Source of the DNA: Shinella sp. SUS2
GTDB taxonomy: Bacteria > Pseudomonadota > Alphaproteobacteria > Rhizobiales > Rhizobiaceae
Direction of reading: 5' to 3'
NCBI RefSeq assembly: GCF_001262505.1
Contig: NZ_KQ410740.1
Span: forward strand, 62,001-126,000
DNA length: 64,000 nucleotides
Below the pieces are notes generated by a model. That model did not search any database, was not told the DNA's origin, and saw only the letters and a list, made by a program, of their open reading frames with translations. Positions 43,917-51,731 of this stretch are shown one piece after another. The position numbers and the translations under genes were made by a program. The stretch's first letter is position 1, and each line of letters opens with the position of its first letter.

Positions 43917-44813
43917 ATGTCGAAAATTGGTGTCCATTCCTTCGTCTGGAGCGCTGGCTCTTCGCAGGGCGAGCTTGAGAAAGCGCTCGAGAACACCCAT
44001 CAGCTCGGCTACAAGCTCATCGAGTTCTCCTATCTGAACCCTCGCCAGGTCGACGTGAAATGGCTGTCCCGCCGGCTTGAGGAACTCGGTCTCGACGTCG
44101 CGATCAGCATGGGCCTGCCGCCGGAGGGCGACATTTCGAGCGCCGATCCGGCAATCGTCACCCATGGCGTCGATATCCTCGACCGGGCCGTTGCGCTGGT
44201 GCGCGACCTCGGCGGCACGAAACTCGCCGGCATCCTCAGCTCCGCCCACGGCAAGCAGGAGCACAGCCTATCGAGAAAGGGCTGGGACACGAGCGTTGCC
44301 GCGCTCTCCAAGGTAGCGGAGCGGGCCAAGGCAGCCGGCGTCACGCTCAATCTCGAAATCGTCAACCGCTTCGAGAGCAACATGCTGAACACCGCCGCAC
44401 AGGGCATGGCCTACATCCGCGATACCGGCGCCTCGAATGTCCTTCTGCACCTCGACACGTTCCACATGAACATCGAGGAAGCCGATGTGGGCCTTGCCAT
44501 CCGCCACGCGGCGGACAAGATCGGCTACCTGCATATCGGCGAGAGCCATCGCGGCTATCTCGGCACCGGCACGATCGACTTCACGGCGATCTTCGATGCG
44601 CTCACCGCCATCGGCTGGGACGACTCCGTTACCTTCGAATCCTTCTCCACGACGATCGTCGACAAGGACCTTTCGCTGAAGACGGCGATCTGGCGCAATC
44701 TGTGGGACGACAATGTCGCCCTCGCCCGCCATGCACACCGCTTCATCGAGCTCGGCCTGGAGACCGCGCGGCTCAAGCAGGCGCTCGTCCAAGAGGCGCA
44801 TCTGCCCGGTTAG
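43917..44813 (+). CDS. Ketose 3-epimerase (L-ribulose/D-tagatose 3-epimerase family)
   Basis: 298-residue TIM-barrel sugar epimerase. Mn ligands Glu147 (LNLEIVNRFESN), Asp180 (LLHLDTFHMN), His206 (YLHIGESHRG) and Glu241 (TFESFS) are spaced 33, 26 and 35 residues apart, exactly as in Pseudomonas cichorii D-tagatose 3-epimerase. The whole protein closely resembles the Mesorhizobium loti L-ribulose 3-epimerase. Start at ATG 43917. It inverts C3 of free ketoses and ends the rightward sugar operon, converging on the Pot operon 5 bp away. Confidence 0.9.
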   Translation: MSKIGVHSFVWSAGSSQGELEKALENTHQLGYKLIEFSYLNPRQVDVKWLSRRLEELGLDVAISMGLPPEGDISSADPAIVTHGVDILDRAVALVRDLGGTKLAGILSSAHGKQEHSLSRKGWDTSVAALSKVAERAKAAGVTLNLEIVNRFESNMLNTAAQGMAYIRDTGASNVLLHLDTFHMNIEEADVGLAIRHAADKIGYLHIGESHRGYLGTGTIDFTAIFDALTAIGWDDSVTFESFSTTIVDKDLSLKTAIWRNLWDDNVALARHAHRFIELGLETARLKQALVQEAHLPG

Positions 44814-44818
44814 GCGGA

Positions 44819-45676
44819 TCACGCCTTGCCGCGCTGCACCACGACGCTCAGCAGCGCCAGCGCCCCCGACCCCACCATCAGGAAGAACGAGACGGCGTTC
44901 AGCACCGGCGTCGAACCGACCTTCACCATGCGGTCGTACATGGTGATGGTCAGCGGCGCATCGGAGCCGACCAGCATCAGCGTCGTGTTGAAATTCTCGA
45001 AGGAGACGAGGAAGGCGACGACGAAGGCGGAGAACAGCGCGGGCATCAGATAGGGCAGCGTCACCGTCATCAGCACGCGCAGCCGCGTCGCGCCGAGATT
45101 GAGCGCGGCTTCCTCCAGCGAGATGTCGAATTTTCGAAGGCGCGCGGCGATGACCAGCGAGGTGATGGTCGTCAGGAACGAGAACTGGCCGAGGATGACG
45201 AGGAACAGGCCGGGGCGCAGAAAATCCCACTCGATGCCAAAGGTTTCTTCGAGGCCGTTGGCGATCATGCTGGCGAAGACGAGGATCGAGATGCCGAGGA
45301 TGACGCCGGGAATGACCAGGGGCACGATCATCAGGATGTAGAAGAAATTCTTGGCCGGAAACTGCTTTCTCTCGAAGAGGAAGGCGTTGCAGGTGCCGGC
45401 GGCGACGGCGAGCGCGGAGACGATCACGCCGATATAGAGCGAGTTTTCGAGACCGCGCAAAAGGCGCCGGTCGTGGAAAATGCCGATCTTCGGCTCGGTG
45501 CTGCTGAAGAACCAGTCGAGCGTGAAACCGTTCCAGGGCAATGCTGGGAACATAGAATCGTTGAAGGCGAACATGCCGGCGGCAAAGAGCGGCGCGGCGA
45601 GGTAGGCGAGGAACGCCAGCATGTAGCCGCGATAGAGCCATTGCAGCAGGGGCGATTGCGGGGCCGCGACGTTCAT
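44819..45676 (-). CDS. ABC transporter permease, PotC type
   Basis: 285 residues with six helices (LLQWLYRGYMLAFLAYLAAP at the N terminus) and the coupling loop EEAALNLGATRLRVLMTVTL. Belongs to the spermidine/putrescine-type ABC class. ATG 45676 starts 2 bp after the PotB stop. Last gene of the leftward operon of binding protein, ATPase and two permeases. Confidence 0.88.
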   Translation of the reverse strand: MNVAAPQSPLLQWLYRGYMLAFLAYLAAPLFAAGMFAFNDSMFPALPWNGFTLDWFFSSTEPKIGIFHDRRLLRGLENSLYIGVIVSALAVAAGTCNAFLFERKQFPAKNFFYILMIVPLVIPGVILGISILVFASMIANGLEETFGIEWDFLRPGLFLVILGQFSFLTTITSLVIAARLRKFDISLEEAALNLGATRLRVLMTVTLPYLMPALFSAFVVAFLVSFENFNTTLMLVGSDAPLTITMYDRMVKVGSTPVLNAVSFFLMVGSGALALLSVVVQRGKA

Positions 45677-45678
45677 GG

Positions 45679-46548
45679 TCAGTCCTTTGCGACGGTGGAG
45701 GCGAGGCTCTGGCCCGTCAGCCGCAGGCCGAACCAGACGACGAACGAGGTGAAGACGAGCAGCAGCACGCCGAAGGTCGCGCCGGATTCCCAGTTGTAGC
45801 GCGTCACGAACTGTTCGTAGATCTGCTCGGTGAACCACATGCTGTTCTTGCCGCCGAGCAGGATGGGCGTGAGATAGCTGCCCGCCGTCAGCATGAAGAC
45901 GATGATGCAGCCGGCGACGATGCCCGGCATGGCATAGGGCACGACGATGCGGCGGAAGACGGTGAAGCGGCTGCCGCCGAGATTGTAGCCCGCCTCGATC
46001 AGCGAATTGTCCATGCCGTCGAGCGTCGAGACGAGCGGCACGATCATGAAGAGCACGACCGTATACACGAGGCCCATGACGACGGTGGCGTCGTTGTAGA
46101 GCAGTTCCACCGGGCCGCTGACGAGGCCGATCTTCTGCAGGAAGCTGGAGACAAGGCCGGTCTCGCGCAGGATGACGATCCAGCCGAAGGCGCGCACGAG
46201 GTCGCTCACCCAAAGCGGGATGAGGCACATCAGGAAGAGTGCGGCGCGCGAGCGGCGCTGGGCGATTTTTGCGATGTAATAGGCGACGGGAAAACCGACG
46301 GCGAGCGCCATGGCGGTGACGAGGATCGACATCCAGGCCGTGCGCAGCAGCGTGTTCCAGTAGATCGGCTCCGAGAGGAAGGCGATGTAGTTCGCAAAGC
46401 CGAACGTGTATTCGCCAGGCCCCACCTTTTCACGCAGCGAGATATAGCCGATGCCGAGCTGCGGCAGGATGATCAAAAGCGCGATCCACAGCGCGAAGGG
46501 GGCAAAGAGCAGGATGAAGGAGAGTTTTCCGATGTCCGTGCGTGCCAT
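45679..46548 (-). CDS. ABC transporter permease, PotB type
   Basis: 289 residues with six helices and the PotB-type loop IEAGYNLGGSRFTVFRRIVV. ATG at 46548 is preceded by GAGGTGAG at good spacing; a GTG at 46557 in the same frame overlaps the ATPase stop and is less likely. Partner of the PotC-type permease that follows. Confidence 0.88.
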   Translation of the reverse strand: MARTDIGKLSFILLFAPFALWIALLIILPQLGIGYISLREKVGPGEYTFGFANYIAFLSEPIYWNTLLRTAWMSILVTAMALAVGFPVAYYIAKIAQRRSRAALFLMCLIPLWVSDLVRAFGWIVILRETGLVSSFLQKIGLVSGPVELLYNDATVVMGLVYTVVLFMIVPLVSTLDGMDNSLIEAGYNLGGSRFTVFRRIVVPYAMPGIVAGCIIVFMLTAGSYLTPILLGGKNSMWFTEQIYEQFVTRYNWESGATFGVLLLVFTSFVVWFGLRLTGQSLASTVAKD

Positions 46549-46553
46549 TGCTC

Positions 46554-47627
46554 TCACCTCGCAACGGAAAAGGCGCGGCCGTGGTTCTGGCTCCAGCCGA
46601 TCCCGACCGTTTCGCCCGGCGCGACCTTGACCGAGCCGTCCATCACCGCCTGGCCGACCTCGACCAGATGGCCGTTCGCCATGCGCACGAGGATGCGGCT
46701 GCTTGCACCGTTGAAGAGCAGGCTTTCGACGGTGCCTTGAAGCGTGTTCTCGCTGCCCGCGCCGATCGAAATCACCTCCGGGCGCACGAAAAGCTCGACC
46801 GGGCTTCCGGCCGCAATGCGCGCGTCACCGGCAAAGGCGATCGCCTCGCCGCCACCGTCGATCGCCACGCGCACCTTGCCGTCGGCGAGCGAAAGCGCGC
46901 GGCCGGGCCAGCGGTTGCTGTCGCCGACAAAGCCCGCAACGAAGCCGCTCTTCGGGTTGTTGTAGAGTTCCTGCGGCGCACCGATCTGCTCGAACTGGCC
47001 GGCGTTCATGACGGCGACGTTGTCGGACATCAAAAGCGCTTCCGACTGGTCGTGGGTGATGTAGAGGAAGGTCGTCTCGAACTGGTGCTGGAGCTGTTTC
47101 AGCTCTATCTTCATGCGCTCGCGCAGTTTCAGGTCGAGCGCGCCGAGCGGTTCGTCGAGCAGCAGCACATCCGGCTCCAGCACCATGCAGCGGGCAATCG
47201 CGATGCGCTGCTTCTGGCCGCCGGAGAGCTGGGAGACCTGCTTTTCCGCCGTGCCGGGCAGACCGACGCGATCGAGCACCGCCGCCACCTTGCGGGTAAT
47301 ATCGGCCTTGTTCTCGCCGCGGCAGCGCAGGCCGTAGGCGATGTTCTCGCCGACATTCATCATCGGGAAGAGCGCGAGATGCTGGAACACCATCTTGACG
47401 GGCCGCTTGTTCGGCGGCGTCGAAAGCACGGACTGCCCCTTGATGCGGATATCGCCGCTCGTCGGCGTCTCGAAGCCGGCGATCATGCGCATCAGCGTGG
47501 TCTTGCCGCAGCCCGACGGGCCGAGGATCGAGAAGAAGGATCCGCGCGGGACGTTGAAGGACACGCTGTTGACGGCGGTATAGGCGCCGAAGCGCTTCAC
47601 CAGGCTTTCGCATTGAAGATCGTGCAT
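46554..47627 (-). CDS. ABC transporter ATP-binding protein, PotA type
   Basis: 357 residues. Walker A GPSGCGKTT, signature QLSGGQKQRIAIARCMVLEP, Walker B LLLDEPLGALD and H-loop YITHDQSEAL are intact, followed by the C-terminal TOBE domain (about 280-357; ALSLADGKVRVAIDGGG). Motor of the Pot-type importer. Confidence 0.9.
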   Translation of the reverse strand: MHDLQCESLVKRFGAYTAVNSVSFNVPRGSFFSILGPSGCGKTTLMRMIAGFETPTSGDIRIKGQSVLSTPPNKRPVKMVFQHLALFPMMNVGENIAYGLRCRGENKADITRKVAAVLDRVGLPGTAEKQVSQLSGGQKQRIAIARCMVLEPDVLLLDEPLGALDLKLRERMKIELKQLQHQFETTFLYITHDQSEALLMSDNVAVMNAGQFEQIGAPQELYNNPKSGFVAGFVGDSNRWPGRALSLADGKVRVAIDGGGEAIAFAGDARIAAGSPVELFVRPEVISIGAGSENTLQGTVESLLFNGASSRILVRMANGHLVEVGQAVMDGSVKVAPGETVGIGWSQNHGRAFSVAR

Positions 47628-47721
47628 GGAGGGCTCGTTGCTCGCCGCGCGCGTGCGCGGGCATCTGGAAAGCAGCCGGCCAAGGACATCCCCGGCCGGC
47701 CAGACTTGCCTTGGGAGGCGA

Positions 47722-48795
47722 TCAGTTGGACGTCGCGGCCTTGATGCGCTCCAGCGCCTTGCCTTCCATGTCCTCGAGCCCCGCCGGGATATTGGCGAAG
47801 AACTTGAGGTTGGCGAGGTCCTTCTCGTCGAAGGCGGCGTTGACGGCGGCCTTCTTGTCGTCGGGCAGGAGATCGATGCCGTTGCTGACGGCGGCGATGG
47901 CGCCCGTTGAATCCGACATCAGCTTGACGATCTCGGGCTTCATGACGAAGTTGATCCACTTGTAGGCGGCATCGTCAGCCTCGCCCTTGCGCGGGATGAC
48001 GAAGGTGTCGATCCAGGCGAGCGCGCCGGTTTCCGGCGGCACGTAGACGAGGTTCTTGTTCTGGCCGAAGAGCTTGAAGGCCGTGGAATCCCAGGCTTCC
48101 GAGACGACGACTTCGCCCGAGAGAAGCAGCGTCGACAGGTCGTCGCCGCCGTTCCAGTAAGTCTTGACGTTGTCCTTGCAGGCGATCAGCTTTTCCGTCA
48201 CCTCGTCGAGCATCGTCTGGTAGGCGGCCTTGTCGGCATAGAGCGCGAACGGATCCTTGCCGAGCGAGAAGGCCGTGCCAAGCAGGATCGTGCGGCGTAG
48301 GCGCATCGAGGTGCGGCCCTTGTATTCGGGATTGCAGAGGTCGCCCCAGCCCTTGACACCAGGCGCCTTGGAAACGTCCGCAACGATGCCGGACGTGCCC
48401 CACTGGTGCGGCACGGCATAGAGCTGGCCGTCGATGGTGGCATTGGCCTTCACGCCTTCAAGAAGGTTGGGCGCAAGGTTTGCCGTCTCGATCTTCGAGA
48501 GGTCGAGCGGCTTGTAGATGTTGTACTCCTGCTGGGCCGCGAAGATGCGGTCATGGCTCGGCTGGGCAAGGTCGTAACCGGCGCCGCCGGTCGCCCGGAG
48601 CTTTGCGATCATCTCCTCGTTGTTGGAGAGCGTCACCTCGACCGTGATGTCGGGGTTCGCCTCCTCGAAGAGCTTGATGACGTTGTCGGGTGCATAACCG
48701 CCCCAGGTGAGCAGGCGCAGGGTTTCGGCCTGTGCGGTGCCTGCCATGAACAGGGCGAGCGCCGTCGTCGCGGCGAGCGCGAATGTCGATTTCAT
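47722..48795 (-). CDS. ABC transporter periplasmic binding protein, PotD-like
   Basis: 357 residues with a Sec signal (MKSTFALAATTALALFMAGT, cleavage near AQAET). The PotD fold appears in LRLLTWGGYAPDNVIKLFEE, YAVPHQWGTSGIVADV and IDTFVIPRKGEADDAAYKWI. GAGGAGA lies before ATG 48795. The ligand need not be a polyamine: this family also carries amino acids, sugar acids and betaines. A MocR-type direct repeat lies 147-177 bp upstream, linking uptake to the enolase/ALDH genes. Confidence 0.85.
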   Translation of the reverse strand: MKSTFALAATTALALFMAGTAQAETLRLLTWGGYAPDNVIKLFEEANPDITVEVTLSNNEEMIAKLRATGGAGYDLAQPSHDRIFAAQQEYNIYKPLDLSKIETANLAPNLLEGVKANATIDGQLYAVPHQWGTSGIVADVSKAPGVKGWGDLCNPEYKGRTSMRLRRTILLGTAFSLGKDPFALYADKAAYQTMLDEVTEKLIACKDNVKTYWNGGDDLSTLLLSGEVVVSEAWDSTAFKLFGQNKNLVYVPPETGALAWIDTFVIPRKGEADDAAYKWINFVMKPEIVKLMSDSTGAIAAVSNGIDLLPDDKKAAVNAAFDEKDLANLKFFANIPAGLEDMEGKALERIKAATSN

Positions 48796-48941
48796 GCTGT
48801 TCTCCTCTTCCGTTTGGCTGTTGAAAATCGCCTTTTTCCGGCGTTCTTTTCTGCTGAGGGCCATCTCACTCCCGGCGATGACGCTCTCATTCCCGATTTC
48901 GAGCCGCTGGCATCAAAGGACGAGATTGGCTTGCCCGAAAG

Positions 48942-48972
48942 GTCCATTATCTCCTTGCCGTAAGACCATTAT
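48942..48972. promoter_or_regulatory. Direct repeat upstream of the Pot operon, putative MocR operator
   Basis: GTCCATTAT (48942-48950) and GACCATTAT (48964-48972) are same-direction copies 22 bp apart (13-bp gap), in the 182-bp gap upstream of the PotD-like gene. The same architecture recurs at 51671-51701 beside the mocR gene. MocR proteins are known to bind direct repeats. Confidence 0.6.
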
Positions 48973-48977
48973 GACGC

Positions 48978-50465
48978 TCAGCTTATCTTCGCCGTCAGGC
49001 TTTTCGTGCGCGTGTAGCTGCGCAACGCGGCAAAGCCCTTCTCTCGGCCGAAACCGGAGAGTTTGTTGCCGCCGAAGGGCACCTCGATGCCGCCGGCGAA
49101 ATATTCGTTGATGTAGACCTGGCCAGCGTCGATATCGCGCGCCATGCGGTGGGCGCGGCCGAAATCGCGTGTGTAGATGCCAGCGACGAGGCCGAAATCC
49201 GTGCCGTTCGCTACAGCGACAGCTTCCTCCTCGCTTTCAACCACCTGTACCGAGAGCACCGGTCCGAAAATCTCTTCCTGGATGACGGGATCGTCCGACT
49301 GCACCGCATCGAGGATCGTCGGTTTGAAGAACCAGCCGGAGCCGCTTTCCGGGTCCGTCGTCCGCTCGCCGCCGGCGGCGATGGTGACGCCGCGGTCGCG
49401 CGCGCCCTCGACATAGCCGGCAACCTTGTCGAGATGGGCAAGCGAGCTGAGTGCTCCGACCTGCGGGCGGCGAAGGCCATGGCCGAGCTTGAGACCGGTC
49501 GCGCGCCTGGCGAGGCGTTCGACGAGTTCCGCATGCACCCCGCGCTCGACGACGAGGCGCGAACCCGCCGAGCAGATCTGCCCAGCATTCTCGTAGATCG
49601 CGCCGAGCACGCCTTCCACGGCAGCGTCCATGTCCGCATCGGCCATGACGATGACCGGCGACTTGCCACCGAGTTCGAGCACGACGCTCGTGACGTTCGC
49701 GGCGGCCGACTGCATCACGCGGATGCCCGTCGGCACGGAGCCGGTGAAGGTGACGTGGCGCACATCCGGATGCGACACCAGCGGCCCGCCGGCCTCCGCA
49801 CCGGTGCCGGTAACGACGTTGCAGACACCGGCCGGAAGCCCGGCGCGGGAGAGAATATCGGCGAGCATCAGCGCCGTCAGCGGCGTCTGTTCGGCCGGCT
49901 TGGCGACGACAGTGCAGCCGGCGGCGAGCGCCGGGGCGATGCTGCGGGCGGCCGTCGAGAGCGGGTAGTTCCAGGGGATGATATGGCCGGTGACGCCGAC
50001 CGGCTCCTCGATGGAATAGCCGATATAGTCGGTGCCGAGCGGAAAGGTGTCGCCCTGGATCTTGTCGGCCGCGCCGGCATAATATTCGAAGCAGCGCGCC
50101 GCACCCGAGACGTCGCCTTCCGCCTCCTGCAGCGCCTTGCCGCTGTCGAGGCTTTCCACCACGGCAAGCCGCGCGGCCTCCGCCCGGATGAGTTCGGCAG
50201 CGCGCAGCAGGATCGCGCCGCGGGCGCTCGCCTTGGTGCGGCCCCAGGCGCGCTGGGCGCGGCGGGCGGCGGCGACGGCGCGGTCCACGTCGCTGCCGTC
50301 ACCGGCGGCGAAGGCATGGTAGGCGCGGGCGGAGCCGGGATCGAACGTCTCCATCGTGCGCCCGCCGGAGGCGGCGACGAAGGCGCCGTCGATGAAATGG
50401 CCTTTGGGCAGGCCGGCAAGCGTGCCGTTCGCAAAATATTCGCCGACGAGGGTGTTCGTGCTCAT
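48978..50465 (-). CDS. Aldehyde dehydrogenase
   Basis: 495-residue NAD(P)-dependent enzyme. Base Glu is in VLELGGKSPVIV and nucleophile Cys in NAGQICSAGSR, with IIPWNYPLSTAARS in the cofactor domain and QEEIFGPVLSVQVV. Resembles betaine/amino-aldehyde dehydrogenases. Starts 1 bp after the enolase-superfamily stop, so the two enzymes are translationally linked. Probably oxidises an aldehyde formed downstream of the enolase-type step. Confidence 0.88.
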   Translation of the reverse strand: MSTNTLVGEYFANGTLAGLPKGHFIDGAFVAASGGRTMETFDPGSARAYHAFAAGDGSDVDRAVAAARRAQRAWGRTKASARGAILLRAAELIRAEAARLAVVESLDSGKALQEAEGDVSGAARCFEYYAGAADKIQGDTFPLGTDYIGYSIEEPVGVTGHIIPWNYPLSTAARSIAPALAAGCTVVAKPAEQTPLTALMLADILSRAGLPAGVCNVVTGTGAEAGGPLVSHPDVRHVTFTGSVPTGIRVMQSAAANVTSVVLELGGKSPVIVMADADMDAAVEGVLGAIYENAGQICSAGSRLVVERGVHAELVERLARRATGLKLGHGLRRPQVGALSSLAHLDKVAGYVEGARDRGVTIAAGGERTTDPESGSGWFFKPTILDAVQSDDPVIQEEIFGPVLSVQVVESEEEAVAVANGTDFGLVAGIYTRDFGRAHRMARDIDAGQVYINEYFAGGIEVPFGGNKLSGFGREKGFAALRSYTRTKSLTAKIS

Positions 50466-50466
50466 C

Positions 50467-51570
50467 TCAATTCGCCTCGCTCATCTGGTAGCCGGCGCGC
50501 GCCAGCCACTCCGGATCGATTTCGACGCCCCAGCCGGGCTCTTCCGTCACCGTCGCCTTGCCGTCGACGATGGCATAGGGCGATTTGCGGAAGAGGCCGT
50601 CCTGCCAGGGGTAATAGTCTTCGCCCTCGATGGAGAATTCGAGATATTTGCCGGCATTCGGGATGGCGCGCAGCAGGTGCATAGTGAAGAGCGTCACCAT
50701 GGAAAGGTTGGCGGCGTGCGGCGTCACCGGAATTCCGGCGGCCTCGGCCATGCGCACCACGCGCAGCGTCCGGCTGATGCCGCCGAGATAGCAGATATCC
50801 GGCTGCACGATGTCGACGGCGCGCATCTCGATCATGCGGCGCCAGGTCGGCAGGTCGCAATCCTGCTCGCCGCCGGTGACGTCGATGTCGAGCGCCTCGC
50901 TGACCTGCCTGGTCTGTTCGAGCTCCCAATAGGGGCAGGGCTCCTCGTAATGCACGAGGCCGTTGTCCTGCATGATCCTGCCGACCTCGATGGCACGGGC
51001 GGGCGAATAGCAGGAATTGGCGTCGGCGAGCAGATCGGCTCCTTCGCCGACGGCCTTGGCGATCGTCGGGATGATCTCCTCCGTCCGGCCCGGCCATTCG
51101 TCTTCGTTGCGGCCGCACTCTGCGCCGACGCGGAACTTGAAGGCGTCAAAACCGTATTCGCCGCGCAGGCGCTTGAAGCGTTCGGCCTCGTCGGCCGGCG
51201 TGATGTCGCGCTTCATCGAGGAAGCGTAGGCGCGCAGCGGGCCGGCCGACCCGCCGAGCAGTGCCGCGACCGGCTTGCCAGCCTTTTTGCCGCGCAGGTC
51301 CCAGATCGCCGTGTCGAGACCGCACATGGCGCGGCAGAGATAGGAACCCGGAAACTTGTGCTCACGCTCGAAAATGCGGTCGAGATGATCGTCGAGATCG
51401 ACGATCTCGGTGCCGAGCGAATAGGGCGCGACCTGGCGGTGCAGCACCTCTGACGTGATGTCGGCATTGTAGGTCGAGACCTGGCCCCAGCCGGTCGCGC
51501 CGGTCTCGTCGGTGATGCGGACAAAGCCGACATAGCGGTTTGAGAAGGTCTCGATGCGTTTGATCTTCAT
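50467..51570 (-). CDS. Enolase-superfamily enzyme, mandelate-racemase type (racemase/dehydratase)
   Basis: 367 residues. Metal ligands are Asp183 (LLADANSCY), Glu209 (HYEEPCPYWE) and Glu235 (TGGEQD). The general-acid/base dyad is Asp258-His285 (QPDICYLGG, VTPHAANLS). The usual KxK base motif on strand two is Lys145-Phe-Arg147 (FKFRVG), so the second Lys is Arg. This combination could support epimerisation or dehydration of an alpha-hydroxy or alpha-amino acid; no known substrate group is recognised with confidence. ATG 51570 fits. First gene of an operon with the ALDH. Confidence 0.82.
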   Translation of the reverse strand: MKIKRIETFSNRYVGFVRITDETGATGWGQVSTYNADITSEVLHRQVAPYSLGTEIVDLDDHLDRIFEREHKFPGSYLCRAMCGLDTAIWDLRGKKAGKPVAALLGGSAGPLRAYASSMKRDITPADEAERFKRLRGEYGFDAFKFRVGAECGRNEDEWPGRTEEIIPTIAKAVGEGADLLADANSCYSPARAIEVGRIMQDNGLVHYEEPCPYWELEQTRQVSEALDIDVTGGEQDCDLPTWRRMIEMRAVDIVQPDICYLGGISRTLRVVRMAEAAGIPVTPHAANLSMVTLFTMHLLRAIPNAGKYLEFSIEGEDYYPWQDGLFRKSPYAIVDGKATVTEEPGWGVEIDPEWLARAGYQMSEAN

Positions 51571-51670
51571 GGCGGTCCGGTCTGCTGTTGGGCGAAAGCG
51601 TCTTGCAAGCGATGGGCTCTTGACGCCGCGAACTGGTCCGACAATCATCGGAAAAACTTCGGGCGAGAAG

Positions 51671-51701
51671 GTCCACTTTGCTTTTCGTAGCGGACCATTA
51701 T
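51671..51701. promoter_or_regulatory. Direct repeat between enolase gene and mocR, putative MocR operator
   Basis: GTCCACTTT (51671-51679) and GACCATTAT (51693-51701) lie 22 bp apart in the same orientation with a 13-bp gap, 31 bp before the mocR start and 101 bp before the enolase start. Same spacing and orientation as at 48942-48972, indicating one regulator. Confidence 0.62.
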
Positions 51702-51731
51702 TGCGGTGACACGACAGACCGGGAGGGCGAG

